Assembly: GCF_002149965.1 (NCBI RefSeq)
Contig: NZ_MSQB01000025.1
Coordinates: forward strand, 24,901-88,900
Source: Novosphingobium panipatense
GTDB lineage: Bacteria > Pseudomonadota > Alphaproteobacteria > Sphingomonadales > Sphingomonadaceae
Length of the DNA stretch: 64,000 bases
Direction of reading: 5' to 3'
Below, in pieces: positions 8,535 to 17,948 of this stretch; positions within the stretch are counted from its first letter, which is position 1; the number at the start of each line of letters is the position of its first letter. The notes under the pieces are model-generated. The model did not search any database and had not been told where the DNA came from. It saw nothing but the letters and a program-made list of their open reading frames with translations. The position numbers and the translations under genes are program-made.

Positions 8535-8987
8535 TCAGGCGTCCGCAATCATGGCGGTGAACTGCACTTCGCACGTCACCTTGTCGCCGATCGAGGCCTT
8601 GCCCCAGAACTTGCAGACCCGCGAGCGCTTCTGGATGAAGCCTGCGCGCAAGTCGAGCAAGTTGCCGGGCGTCACCGGGTTACGGAACTTCGCTTCCTCG
8701 ATCGCCATGAAATAGACCAGCTTGCCGGTCCCGGCGAGACCGAGCGATTCGATCGCCAGGATGCCCGCCGCCTGCGCCAGCGCCTCGATCTGAAGCACGC
8801 CGGGCATGATCGGACGACCGGGGAAGTGCCCCTGGAAGAAGTCCTCGTTGAAGCTCACGGCCTTGACCGCGTGGATCTCGTTCTCATCGAACGAGACCAC
8901 ACGGTCGACCAGCAGCATCGGGTAGCGATGCGGCAGAGCCGCCAGGATCTTCGCGGTGTCGTAGACGAATTCGGTCGGCTCGCTCAT
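8535..8987 (-). CDS. fabZ: (3R)-hydroxyacyl-ACP dehydratase FabZ
   Basis: This 150-residue hot-dog-fold enzyme shows HRYPMLLVDR near the N terminus and the catalytic segment QGHFPGRPIMPGVLQIEALAQ with H54 and E68. It dehydrates 3-hydroxyacyl-ACP in fatty acid elongation. It lies 18 bases downstream of skp in the same operon. In most Gram-negatives lpxD would separate skp from fabZ and lpxA would follow; neither is here. Confidence 0.96.
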   Translation of the reverse strand: MSEPTEFVYDTAKILAALPHRYPMLLVDRVVSFDENEIHAVKAVSFNEDFFQGHFPGRPIMPGVLQIEALAQAAGILAIESLGLAGTGKLVYFMAIEEAKFRNPVTPGNLLDLRAGFIQKRSRVCKFWGKASIGDKVTCEVQFTAMIADA

Positions 8988-9005
8988 CGCTCTACCCGCC
9001 GTGCC

Positions 9006-9617
9006 TTAGCGGCCCGAGGCCGCCGGAGCCGGCTGCTGCTGCTGCTGCTGCGGCGCCGGAGCCGTCGTGTTGATCGAGGTCAGCGCGCCGTTGAGCGCGG
9101 TCAGGACGTCGGTGGTGATGTCCAGCGAGGGATCGTAGGCCAGCGTCTGGCCCATTTCGACCAGCATGTTGGCGCCGCGCTTCTGCATCGCGGGCTTGTA
9201 GAGGTTCTGGAGCTGCGCCTGGATCTGCTGGCCGACATAGGCCTGGTTGCGCTGGATCTGCTGCTGCTGGCCCTGCAGTTCCTGACCGGCCTGCTGTTCC
9301 TTCTGCTGGTAGGCCTGGATGCGGGTCTGCAGCGCGGCGTCGGGCTGCTTGCCGTTCAGGGCCTTGACGGCGGTTTCAAGGCTCTGCGCGTCGGGCTGCA
9401 GCGAGGTCTGCAGCTGGTTGCGGCGGGCTTCGAAGGTCTGGATCTGCTGCTGCAGCGCCTGGTTGGCGGTCTTGCAGGCGTTGCACTCGCGGGCGACGCG
9501 GTCGAGATCGACCACGGCCACCTTCGACGCGGGCACGGCCTGCGCCAGCGCGGGCTGGGCCAGAGCGACAAACGCCAGGCCCGAGGCCAGAGCGGCGGAC
9601 TTGAGAAGCATGTTCAT
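9006..9617 (-). CDS. skp: Periplasmic chaperone Skp/OmpH
   Basis: This 203-residue protein has a signal peptide ending near AQA (residue 26), a conserved VAVVDLDRV strand, then a long Gln-rich helical coiled-coil region (about 55-150) and a short Gln/Pro/Ala tail. Skp trimers hold unfolded outer-membrane proteins for BamA. The start codon overlaps the bamA stop by one base, as expected for a coupled bamA-skp pair. Confidence 0.92.
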   Translation of the reverse strand: MNMLLKSAALASGLAFVALAQPALAQAVPASKVAVVDLDRVARECNACKTANQALQQQIQTFEARRNQLQTSLQPDAQSLETAVKALNGKQPDAALQTRIQAYQQKEQQAGQELQGQQQQIQRNQAYVGQQIQAQLQNLYKPAMQKRGANMLVEMGQTLAYDPSLDITTDVLTALNGALTSINTTAPAPQQQQQQPAPAASGR

Positions 9618-12292
9618 CAGAATTGAGTTCCCACGTTGAAAGTGAAGGTCTTGGTATTGTCGCCGTCGTACTTGAGCAGCGCCTTGGAAATGTCGATGCG
9701 GAACGGGCCGAAAGGCGAGTTCCAGTTCACGCCGAAACCGATCGCCACGCGCGGCTTCCAGGTATTGCCCAGGAAGGTTTCGGTGAAATAGTTGGTCGAA
9801 CCGATCGCGACGTTAGCCGCGCCGGTAGCCGAGTTGGTCGGGCTCGTGGTCGTGGACTGCGTGCCGTCTGCGGCGGTCTCGGTATAGAGCTGGTTGCCGT
9901 TGGAATCGCGCGAACCGATGAAGCAGCCTGCCTTGCAGTCGTTCAGCGCAGGCGCCTTGACGGACCAGACGGCACCCGCATCGACGAAGATCGAGGGACG
10001 CAGACCCATTTCGCGCGCGCCGGAGCCCAGCGGAATTTCCAGCTCGGCGCGACTCATGTAATAGTAACGGCCGCCCACGGCGTCATCGTAATCCTGCGCT
10101 TCGACCGTGTAATTGCCGTCGCTGTCCGCCGTGTAATACTGCCGGACCACGCGAGGCCCGACACCGCGAATACCGAAGCCGCGCATCTGGGGTTCGCCCA
10201 GGTAGAAGCGGTCGGTCAGTCGGATGTCGTCGCCGGCCCAGCCCTTGATCAGGCCGCCCTCGCCCTGGAGCGAGAAGATGAAGCCCTTGCCCAGCGGCCA
10301 GTACTTCGCGGCATTGGCGCGGAGGCGATAGTAGTTCACGTCGCCGCCGAGGCCCGCGAGGTCGGCGTTGAGCGAGATGGTCTCGCCGCGGGTTGGCCGC
10401 ATGCGATTGTCGAGGTTGTCGTAGATCAGCGACCCACCCAGGATCGAGCTCAGGCGCTTGCCGATGGCGTCGCAAAGATAGCGGCTGCCGCGCAGCGGGT
10501 CGCAGGTATAGTCGCCGTTGGCATCGATCGAATAATAGGTGTTCTTGTCCAGGGTCACGTCGTCGTAGTTGAGCGTGTAGCGCGCGATCGCCGTCAGATA
10601 CTCGGTCAACGGAACGCCCGCGCGGACCTGGAAGCCGGTGGTCGACTGTTCGTAAGTCGTGTTGCGGTCGTTCGAGTTCAGGTACTGGAAGCTGTTGTAG
10701 TCGCGGCGGTAGATATCGACGCCCAGCGACACGTTCTTGTCGAACAGATAAGGCTCGACGAAGCTTGCCTCGATCGACTTCGAATAGGATGAATAGCTGC
10801 CCGACAGGCCCACCGTCTGGCCGCGCCCACGGAAGTTGCGCTGCCGGATCGATGCCTGGAAGATGAAGCGTTCGAGGCTGGAGAAACCGGCCGAAAGCTG
10901 GAGTTCGCCGGTCGGCTTTTCCTCGACGTTGGCTTCGAGAGCGATGCGGTCTTCGGCGGTGCCGGGCTTCTGCTCGACCTCGAACTTCTCCTGGAAGTAG
11001 CCGAGCGACTTGATGCGGTTGGTCGACCGCTTGACCTGGAGCGAGTTGAAGGCGTCGCCCTCGGCAAGACGGAACTCGCGGCGGACGACCTTGTCCTGCG
11101 TCAGCGTGTTGCCGTTGATGTCGATCTTCTCGACATAGACGCGCGGGGCTTCCTGGATCACGAAGGTCAGCCCCATGGTGAGGTTTTCCTTGTCGCGATC
11201 GTACTGCGGGCGCACGTCTGCGAATGCGTAGCCGAAGGCACCGGCGGTGTCGTTCAGGCCTTCGATCGTGTCTTCGACCTTCTTTGCGTCATACCAGTCG
11301 CCCTGATGGATCGTCAGGTTCTTCGCCAGCTTCTCGCCATCGAAGTCGCGCAGCTGGCTCTCGACCTTCACTTCGCCGAACTTGTAGCGCTTTCCTTCCT
11401 CCACCACGTAAGTGATGATGAAGTCCTTCTTGTCCGGCGTCAGTTCGGCCACGGCGGAGACGACGCGGAAGTCGGCATAGCCCTGCGTCAGGTAGAACTG
11501 GCGCAGCTTCTGCTGGTCGAACGCCATGCGGTCGGGATCGTAGCTGGTGCCGGAGCTGAACAGGCGCGTGAAGCGGGCCTGCTTGGTCACCATCTGGCTG
11601 CGCAGGTCTCCGTCAGAGAAATGCTCGTTGCCGATGATGTTGATCTGGCGGACCTTCGACTTGTCGCCCTCGGTGATCTCGAAGACGATGTCGACGCGGT
11701 TCTGGTCAAGCATGACCATCTTCGGCTCGACGGTCGCCGCGTAGCGCCCCTGACGCTTGTAGAGTTCGATGATGCGGGCAACGTCGGCGCGGATCTTCGA
11801 GCGGGTGAAGATCTGACGCGGAGAAACCTTGATCTCCGGCAGGATCTTGTCGTCCTTGATGCGCTTGTTGCCTTCAAGGATGATGCGGTTGACGACCGGG
11901 TTTTCCTTGACCTGGATGGTCACGACGCCCTTGTCGTTGCTGACCTGCACGTCCGAGAACAGCTCGGTCGCGTAGAGATCCTTCAGGGCAGCGTCGCCCG
12001 AAGCCTTGGTATAGGGCTGACCGACGCGAAGCTGGATATAGGACAGCACGGTCTGCGGTTCGAGGCGCTCGGCGCCGGTGACCTGGATCGTCTGGATCGT
12101 TTCGCCGGCTTCGACTGCAGGTGCGGCAACGGGGGGCGCAGCGACAGGGGCCGGAGCAGTGGCTGCGTCCTGCGCAAGGGCAATGCCCGGCGCGCCTGCA
12201 AGGATGGTCGTCCCCAAGAGCACTGCTGCAAGGTGCGGCGCACGGCGAGCGTCAGTGCTGCGGCCCATTTCCAATCCGATCATTCTACGCAA
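9617..12292 (-). CDS. bamA: Outer membrane protein assembly factor BamA
   Basis: This 891-residue Omp85 protein has a signal peptide ending near GIALAQ (about residue 41), an Ala/Pro linker, five POTRA domains (about 68-450) and a C-terminal 16-strand barrel. The barrel contains the VRGF-like motif MRGFGIRGVGPR, and the protein ends in Phe, the outer-membrane insertion signal. It is the central insertase of the BAM complex. Loops near the C terminus (for example around the CKAGCF pair) are longer than in E. coli BamA (810 residues). Later ATG codons before the signal peptide are alternative starts. Confidence 0.97.
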   Translation of the reverse strand: MRRMIGLEMGRSTDARRAPHLAAVLLGTTILAGAPGIALAQDAATAPAPVAAPPVAAPAVEAGETIQTIQVTGAERLEPQTVLSYIQLRVGQPYTKASGDAALKDLYATELFSDVQVSNDKGVVTIQVKENPVVNRIILEGNKRIKDDKILPEIKVSPRQIFTRSKIRADVARIIELYKRQGRYAATVEPKMVMLDQNRVDIVFEITEGDKSKVRQINIIGNEHFSDGDLRSQMVTKQARFTRLFSSGTSYDPDRMAFDQQKLRQFYLTQGYADFRVVSAVAELTPDKKDFIITYVVEEGKRYKFGEVKVESQLRDFDGEKLAKNLTIHQGDWYDAKKVEDTIEGLNDTAGAFGYAFADVRPQYDRDKENLTMGLTFVIQEAPRVYVEKIDINGNTLTQDKVVRREFRLAEGDAFNSLQVKRSTNRIKSLGYFQEKFEVEQKPGTAEDRIALEANVEEKPTGELQLSAGFSSLERFIFQASIRQRNFRGRGQTVGLSGSYSSYSKSIEASFVEPYLFDKNVSLGVDIYRRDYNSFQYLNSNDRNTTYEQSTTGFQVRAGVPLTEYLTAIARYTLNYDDVTLDKNTYYSIDANGDYTCDPLRGSRYLCDAIGKRLSSILGGSLIYDNLDNRMRPTRGETISLNADLAGLGGDVNYYRLRANAAKYWPLGKGFIFSLQGEGGLIKGWAGDDIRLTDRFYLGEPQMRGFGIRGVGPRVVRQYYTADSDGNYTVEAQDYDDAVGGRYYYMSRAELEIPLGSGAREMGLRPSIFVDAGAVWSVKAPALNDCKAGCFIGSRDSNGNQLYTETAADGTQSTTTSPTNSATGAANVAIGSTNYFTETFLGNTWKPRVAIGFGVNWNSPFGPFRIDISKALLKYDGDNTKTFTFNVGTQF

Positions 12293-12440
12293 ATTCCTGT
12301 ATTCGCTTTCGCGAGGACTTCGACCGACCCGCCAGGCTGCCCATCATGATGACGGACAATCGCGCCCATCTGCCTGATGGACGACGTCCAATCAAGCAGC
12401 CAATCCCGGCGGAAATGTGATGGCTGACGAATTCTCCAGG

Positions 12441-13826
12441 CTATCCCCCGAAAATCGGGAGCGATGCCAGATCGTTGACAGTGACAAACAGCATCAGGGC
12501 CAGCACGAGTGCCACCCCGGTGCGGATCGCCCATTCCTGACTGCGAAGACCAAGAGGCTTACGACGGACCAGTTCAGCCGCGTAGAAAGCCAGATGCCCG
12601 CCGTCCAGACCAGGAATTGGCAGGAGATTGATGAATGCCAAGTTAATCGAGATCATCGCCACGAAGCCCACGAAAGGCTCCCATCCGAGCGAAAACTGTT
12701 CGCCCGAATACTTGGCGATCTTGATCGGCCCGCCGAGTTCGCGGACGGAACGGTCGCCGGTCAGAATCTGGCGAATACCCGTGACGATGGTGCCCATCAG
12801 GGCAAAGCTGCGATCGACTCCGATACCCAGCGCCTGAACCGCGCCCACGGGTTCGAGACGCCCGAAGCCCGATTCCACGCCGATCCGGCCGACGGTTGCC
12901 TTGACGCCCTTGGCATCCTCCTGGACGGCCGAGCCGATCGTCATGGGCAGGACATGGGCCTGACCCTCGCGAACGACGGTTATGGTGGTTTTGGCGCCCG
13001 GCCGGGGCATGATCAGCGGCGGCACCTCGCGGAAGCTGCTGATCGGGGTTTCACCGACCGCGACGATCCGGTCGCCCAGCTTCATGCCCGCCTGCTCTGC
13101 CGGAGAATCCGCGGTGAAGCCGCTCACCACCGGCACTGCGAAGTCGGCGCCAAGATCCCCGATCCGCGCCTTGTTGCCGAAATCGTCGCTGACTTCGTCG
13201 TTCGCCAGCTTGACCGGCAGAACCACGGTGCTGCCTTCGCGCTGCACCACGACTTCCACGGTCTTGCCGGGATAATAGACCGTATGCTCCGGTATGTCCG
13301 TGACGCTGCCGATCCGGTTGCCGTCGATCGAGACGATGTGATCCCCGACCTGCATCCCTGCCGACTTGGCGGCCGAGGTTTCGGAAAAGCCGACCACTTC
13401 GGGGTCGGCGATCAGCCGCCCATGGGCATAGACGAAGCCCGCCAGGATCAGCACGCAGAGCACGAAATTGGTCAGCGGCCCGGCAAAGACGATGAGCGCG
13501 CGCTGCCACAGCGGCTTCACATGAAAGGTCTTCGCGCGCTCCTCGGCCGTCAGCCCGTCCTCCCCGGCGCCGGGCGCCGAGGCCGGGTTCATGTCGCCCG
13601 CGAACTGGACATAACCGCCCAGCGGCAGCGCCGAGAGCTTCCAGCGGGTGCCGCGTCTGTCGGTCCAGCCTGCAATCTCCTTGCCGAAGCCGATCGAGAA
13701 AGCATCCGCCTTCACGCCGAACAGCCGCCCGACCAGATAGTGGCCAAGCTCGTGGATCAGCACGAGCGGCCCCAGCACCAGCAGGAATGCGAAAATCGTC
13801 GTCAGCAGGTTCGGCGATGCGGTCAC
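12441..13826 (-). CDS. rseP: RIP metalloprotease RseP (site-2 protease)
   Basis: This 461-residue inner-membrane protease has the zinc motif HELGH at 25-29 in the first membrane segment, two PDZ domains (about 130-205 and 215-295), and the distal site containing LLPIPGLDGGH in a C-terminal segment. RseP cleaves anti-sigma factors and signal-peptide remnants. It lies between dxr and bamA, the usual place. The 148-base gap to bamA holds no recognisable gene. Confidence 0.96.
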   Translation of the reverse strand: MTASPNLLTTIFAFLLVLGPLVLIHELGHYLVGRLFGVKADAFSIGFGKEIAGWTDRRGTRWKLSALPLGGYVQFAGDMNPASAPGAGEDGLTAEERAKTFHVKPLWQRALIVFAGPLTNFVLCVLILAGFVYAHGRLIADPEVVGFSETSAAKSAGMQVGDHIVSIDGNRIGSVTDIPEHTVYYPGKTVEVVVQREGSTVVLPVKLANDEVSDDFGNKARIGDLGADFAVPVVSGFTADSPAEQAGMKLGDRIVAVGETPISSFREVPPLIMPRPGAKTTITVVREGQAHVLPMTIGSAVQEDAKGVKATVGRIGVESGFGRLEPVGAVQALGIGVDRSFALMGTIVTGIRQILTGDRSVRELGGPIKIAKYSGEQFSLGWEPFVGFVAMISINLAFINLLPIPGLDGGHLAFYAAELVRRKPLGLRSQEWAIRTGVALVLALMLFVTVNDLASLPIFGG

Positions 13827-13858
13827 TATTCAGGGAATCCTCTTCGGACCGCGTATCG

Positions 13859-15019
13859 TCACGCAGTCCCGGCCAGCATGCTTGCCCTTGCTCGCGCCTC
13901 GCCGTCAACCGCAAGTACGTCCGACAGGCTCGCAGGCGCGGGCGGCGAGTAGGCGCCGAGCACGTCCTCGACTTGTGCGGCGATCCGCGTGAACGGGATC
14001 TGACCGCCGAGGAAGGCCGCCACGGCCACTTCGTTCGCGGCATTGAGCACGGCGGGAATGCCGCCGCCGGCCTCTGCCGCCTCACGCGCGAGGCGGGTTG
14101 CGGGAAAGCGAACCTCGTCCGGCTTGCGGAACGTCAGTTCACCGATTTCGGCGAGGTCCAGCGGTGCGCAGGGCGTATTCATACGCTCCGGCCAGGCCAG
14201 TGCCGAAGCGATCGGCACGCGCATGTCGGAAGGCCCGAGCTGCGCCAAAGTGGACCCATCCCGGTACTCGACCATAGAGTGGACGACGGACTGCGGGTGG
14301 ACAATGATCCGCAGCTTGTCGAGGCCGACCGGGAACAGATAATGCGCCTCGATCAGTTCGAGGCCCTTGTTGAACATCGTCGCCGAATCGACGCTGATCT
14401 TCGCGCCCATGTCCCAGTTCGGGTGCTTGATCGCCTGCGCGGGCGTCGCCAGGGTCAGCCGGTCGAGCGACCAGTCGCGGAACGGCCCGCCGCTGGCGGT
14501 GAGCGTGATCCAGCGGACATGGTCCAGGCTGTTGCCCTGAAGGCACTGGAAGATGGCGTTGTGCTCGGAATCGATCGGCAGCAGCGTCGCGCCGTGGCGC
14601 TCCACCGCCGCCGTCATCACTTCGCCTGCCGAAACGAGCGCTTCCTTGTTGGCGAGCGCGATCACGCCGCCCTGCTCGATCGCCGCCATCGTCGGCGCTA
14701 GGCCCGCACAGCCGACGATGGCTGCAACGGTAACATCGGCGCCGCGCGCGGCCGCTTCCACGAGCGCCGCAGCGCCGCCCGAAGCCTCGATACCGGTTGC
14801 GGCCAGAGCCTCGCGCAGTTCGGGAAGACGCGCCTCATCGGCGACGACGGCGAGTTCTGCGGAGAATTCGACGGCCAGCCTGGCCAGTTCGGCAACGTTG
14901 CCGTTGGCCGTCATCGCGACGACGCGCCAGTCGGCAGGGTTGCGGCGAACGAGGTCCAGCGTCGATGCGCCGATGGAGCCGGTGGCTCCGAGAATGGAAA
15001 TGGTACGCATGGTCGTCAT
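13859..15019 (-). CDS. dxr: 1-deoxy-D-xylulose 5-phosphate reductoisomerase
   Basis: This 386-residue enzyme begins with the NADPH-binding Rossmann motif ILGATGSIG, followed by the substrate and metal segments ALANKEALVSAGE, LPIDSEHNAIFQ and TASGGPFRDW. It converts DXP to MEP, the first committed step of the non-mevalonate isoprenoid pathway. The ATG at 15019 overlaps the cdsA stop (ATGA) and is preferred over the ATG at 15010. A much longer upstream read-through is cdsA in another frame. Confidence 0.97.
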   Translation of the reverse strand: MTTMRTISILGATGSIGASTLDLVRRNPADWRVVAMTANGNVAELARLAVEFSAELAVVADEARLPELREALAATGIEASGGAAALVEAAARGADVTVAAIVGCAGLAPTMAAIEQGGVIALANKEALVSAGEVMTAAVERHGATLLPIDSEHNAIFQCLQGNSLDHVRWITLTASGGPFRDWSLDRLTLATPAQAIKHPNWDMGAKISVDSATMFNKGLELIEAHYLFPVGLDKLRIIVHPQSVVHSMVEYRDGSTLAQLGPSDMRVPIASALAWPERMNTPCAPLDLAEIGELTFRKPDEVRFPATRLAREAAEAGGGIPAVLNAANEVAVAAFLGGQIPFTRIAAQVEDVLGAYSPPAPASLSDVLAVDGEARARASMLAGTA

Positions 15020-15789
15020 CGCGGCTGGAAAAGGATCATCAGGCCTAGCACGAAAAGCACGGCCAGCAAGCCGTCGAGACGGTCGAAGAAACCGCCGTGG
15101 CCGGGAATGAAGTTGCCGGAATCCTTGACCCCGGCACGGCGCTTCATCCAGCTTTCGAAGAAATCGCCCGCCTGCGCGCAGACCGCGACCAGAATGCCGG
15201 TGAGCAGGCAAGTCAGGAATAGCGGCAGCGCGTTTGCGGTGAGATACCAGCAGGGCTGCATGCCGAAGCAGGCAGGCGCATCGGCGGCATTGCCTTGCGG
15301 ATGAACCGAAAGCAGCCCTTCCTGCCAGAACCGCGCCGCGCCGAAGAGCACCAGCGTGGCGCCAAGCACCCCGCCCAGCAGGCCCGACCAGGTCTTGGAG
15401 GGGCTGATCGACGGTGCGATCTTGGGACCACCGAGGCTGCGCCCGGTGAAGTAGGCGCCCACGTCCACGCCGATCACGGCGAGCAGGATCGTCAGCAGCG
15501 GCGCCAGGCTGAAGGCCGGATTGCGCAGGAACAGCAGCATCGCTGCACCGATGCCGACATAGAGCATGCCGCCGAAATTGAAGGCGGCGCGCTCGCCGGG
15601 ATGCTGCGTGCCGCCGCGCGCCAGGCGGACCCATTCCCACAGGACACCAAGCGCCACGGCACAGACGAACGCGGTCCAGACCGCGCCGCCGAGCCAGAGG
15701 GCTCCACCGGCCACGACCAGCATGACCGCCGCAGAAGCCGTCCGCACCCCGAGGTCGGACTTCTTTCTGGCCGGATCAGCGTCCGCCAT
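15016..15789 (-). CDS. cdsA: Phosphatidate cytidylyltransferase
   Basis: This 257-residue polytopic membrane protein has the CdsA elements SPSKTWSGLLGG and, near the C terminus, the signature KRRAGVKDSG followed by PGHGGFFDRLDG. It makes CDP-diacylglycerol, the precursor used by PssA, encoded at 22690-23577. The start lies 14 bases inside the uppS 3' end and the stop overlaps dxr, so the three genes are translated as a unit. Confidence 0.95.
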   Translation of the reverse strand: MADADPARKKSDLGVRTASAAVMLVVAGGALWLGGAVWTAFVCAVALGVLWEWVRLARGGTQHPGERAAFNFGGMLYVGIGAAMLLFLRNPAFSLAPLLTILLAVIGVDVGAYFTGRSLGGPKIAPSISPSKTWSGLLGGVLGATLVLFGAARFWQEGLLSVHPQGNAADAPACFGMQPCWYLTANALPLFLTCLLTGILVAVCAQAGDFFESWMKRRAGVKDSGNFIPGHGGFFDRLDGLLAVLFVLGLMILFQPR

Positions 15790-16465
15790 AACGGCGCTCG
15801 CGGGACGTGAAGTCTTCGAGGGCCTGGCGCAGATGTTCGGCAGTGAAATCCGGCCAGAGCACTTCGGTGAACATCATTTCGGCATAGGCCGCCTGCCAGA
15901 GCAGGAAGTTCGACAGACGCACTTCGCCGGAAGTGCGGATCAGCAGGTCGAGCGGCGGCAGGTCCGCCGTGTCCAGTTCGGCCGCGATCGTCTCGGGCGT
16001 GATCGGTCCCTTGGCCGCAGCCTTGGTGGCAGCACGGGCGATCTCGTCCTGCGAGCCGTAGTTCAGCGCCACGGCGAGCGTCGTGCCGGTATTGGCGGCG
16101 GTCTTCGCCACCGCGCCCTCGACCAGTTCGACAACATCGGGCTTGAAGGCCTTGTAATCGCCGATGATCTTGAGGCGCACGCCGGCGGCCGCGAACTCGT
16201 CGAGATCGGAGAGGATGAAGCGCTTCATCAGGCTCATGAGGTCGGAGACCTCTTCCTCCGGCCTGCGCCAGTTCTCGGTGGAGAAGGCGTAGAGTGTCAG
16301 CGCTTCCAGCCCCATCTCACGCGCCCCGCGCACGACGCGGCGCACAGCTTCCACGCCGCGCTGGTGACCCAGCGCGCGCGGCAAATGGCGCTTTTTCGCC
16401 CAGCGCCCGTTGCCATCCATGATGATGGCAACGTGGCGCGCGGAAACGGGTTCGCTCTTGGCCAT
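15776..16465 (-). CDS. uppS: Undecaprenyl diphosphate synthase
   Basis: This 229-residue cis-prenyltransferase has the N-terminal signature IIMDGNGRWAKK with catalytic D17, then GHQRGVEAVR, and the C-terminal DLLIRTSGEVRLSNFLLWQ. It makes the C55 lipid carrier for peptidoglycan and surface glycans. The ATG at 16465 is 21 bases from the palindrome at 16486-16664, so ribosomes loading here must do so next to a very stable hairpin. Confidence 0.96.
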   Translation of the reverse strand: MAKSEPVSARHVAIIMDGNGRWAKKRHLPRALGHQRGVEAVRRVVRGAREMGLEALTLYAFSTENWRRPEEEVSDLMSLMKRFILSDLDEFAAAGVRLKIIGDYKAFKPDVVELVEGAVAKTAANTGTTLAVALNYGSQDEIARAATKAAAKGPITPETIAAELDTADLPPLDLLIRTSGEVRLSNFLLWQAAYAEMMFTEVLWPDFTAEHLRQALEDFTSRERRYGGR

Positions 16466-16485
16466 CAGGCGTTCCTCGAGTCGGG

Positions 16486-16664
16486 GGCCTTAGAGCCCGT
16501 TTGAAAAATGCCCAAAAGGGCATTTTTGTGCGGCACCGGCCCACGCCCCCACCCTACCACCCGCAGGATACTACCGTTGGGTGGTAGGGTGGGGGCGCCT
16601 GAGTCAAAATGGGCCGGTGCCGCAAAATTCGCATTCCGCGAATTTTCAAACAGACTCTGAGGCC
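16486..16664. repeat. 179-bp nested imperfect palindrome between frr and uppS
   Basis: The outer arms 16486-16507 and 16643-16664 are reverse complements with 3 differences in 22. The inner arms 16530-16562 and 16579-16623 match over GCGGCACCGGCCC and over a C-rich run ending CCCTACCACCC; the right arm has about 12 extra bases. Separate small hairpins lie in the left spacer (AAAAATGCCC/GGGCATTTTT) and right spacer (AAAATTCGC/GCGAATTTT). The right outer arm ends at the base before the frr stop codon. The terminal-inverted-repeat structure resembles a MITE or a large intergenic palindromic repeat; no transposase is encoded. Confidence 0.85.
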
Positions 16665-17222
16665 TCACTTGCCGAGGATTTCCTTTTCCTTGGCGCCGAA
16701 CACTTCGTCGAGCTGCTTGATGATGTCGTCGGTCAGCTTCTGGACTTCGGTTTCGCCGCGCTTGCGGTCGTCTTCCGAGATTTCCTTCTTCTTCTCGTCG
16801 GCCTTCAGGTTCTCGATACCGTCGCGGCGCACGTTGCGCACGGCGACGCGGGCCTTCTCGGCATAGGAGCTGGCAAGCTTGGCGAGTTCCTTGCGGCGTT
16901 CCTCGGTCAGATCCGGGATCGGCAGACGCAGGGTGTTGCCGTCGTTGATCGGGTTGAGGCCGAGACCGGCCGAACGGATCGCCTTCTCAACGGGGCCGAT
17001 GTTCGACTTGTCCCAGACCTGCACCGAAAGCATGCGCGGTTCGGGTGCCGAGATCGTGGCGACCTGGGTAATCGGGGTATTGGCACCGTAGACGGTGACC
17101 ATGATCGGCTCCAGCAGCGCGGTATTGGCGCGGCCAGTGCGCAGGCCCGAGAGATCGTGCTTCAGCGCTTCGATAGCGCCGGTCATGCGGCGTTCGAGGT
17201 CCGCCTTGTCATACTTCGCCAT
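16665..17222 (-). CDS. frr: Ribosome recycling factor
   Basis: This 185-residue protein matches RRF in length and carries the conserved segments GRANTALLEPIMV, AIRSAGLGLNPINDGN and LTEERRKELAKL. RRF splits post-termination ribosomes together with EF-G. It follows pyrH by 3 bases, the standard pyrH-frr pair. The stop codon directly abuts the large palindrome at 16486-16664. Confidence 0.97.
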   Translation of the reverse strand: MAKYDKADLERRMTGAIEALKHDLSGLRTGRANTALLEPIMVTVYGANTPITQVATISAPEPRMLSVQVWDKSNIGPVEKAIRSAGLGLNPINDGNTLRLPIPDLTEERRKELAKLASSYAEKARVAVRNVRRDGIENLKADEKKKEISEDDRKRGETEVQKLTDDIIKQLDEVFGAKEKEILGK

Positions 17223-17225
17223 GTG

Positions 17226-17948
17226 TCAGGCTCCTTTCTGGACGACCGTCTTGGTGCCGCCGCCCGCGAGAACAGTGGCAAGATTGCCCTTCTCGCGGAT
17301 CGAGAACACGACGATCGGGATTGCATTGTCGCGGCACAGGGCCACGGCGGAAGCGTCCATCACCTTCAGGTTGTCGGCGAGGACGGTGTCGTAATCGACC
17401 GAATCGTAACGCTTGGCGCCCGGGTTGGTCTTGGGGTCGCTGTCGTAGACGCCGTCTACGCTGGTACCCTTGAGCAGGGCATCGCAGCGCATTTCGGCGG
17501 CGCGCAGGGCAGCGCCGGAATCGGTGGTGAAGTAGGGGGCGCCAACGCCTGCCGCGAAGATCACGACGCGGCCCTTTTCAAGATGGCGTTCGGCGCGGCG
17601 GCGGATCACCGGCTCGCAGACCTGATCCATCTGGACGGCGGACTGCACGCGGGTTTCGACGCCGAGCTGCTCGAGCGCATTCTGCATCGCCAGGGCGTTC
17701 ATGACGGTGGCCAGCATGCCCATGTAGTCGGCCTGCGCACGGTCCATGCCGCGCGCGGCGCCGGCCATGCCGCGGAAGATGTTGCCGCCGCCAATGACGA
17801 GGCAGATCTCCAGGCCGGTTTCCTTGGCGGCCTTCACTTCCTTGGCGAGCTCGGTGACGAATTCGGGGTCGATCCCGAACTGCTGGCTTCCCATCAAGAC
17901 TTCGCCCGACAGCTTGAGAAGGACGCGCTTGTAGGGGGAAGAACTCAT
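17226..17948 (-). CDS. pyrH: UMP kinase
   Basis: This 240-residue amino-acid-kinase-fold protein begins SPYKRVLLKLSGEVL, with the later motifs VIGGGNIFRG and the end LATVLAGGGTKTVV. It phosphorylates UMP to UDP. The ATG at 17948 is chosen because it directly precedes the conserved N terminus; an in-frame extension to 17981 has no family support. About 210 bases without a gene separate it from the HxlR gene upstream. Confidence 0.97.
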   Translation of the reverse strand: MSSSPYKRVLLKLSGEVLMGSQQFGIDPEFVTELAKEVKAAKETGLEICLVIGGGNIFRGMAGAARGMDRAQADYMGMLATVMNALAMQNALEQLGVETRVQSAVQMDQVCEPVIRRRAERHLEKGRVVIFAAGVGAPYFTTDSGAALRAAEMRCDALLKGTSVDGVYDSDPKTNPGAKRYDSVDYDTVLADNLKVMDASAVALCRDNAIPIVVFSIREKGNLATVLAGGGTKTVVQKGA

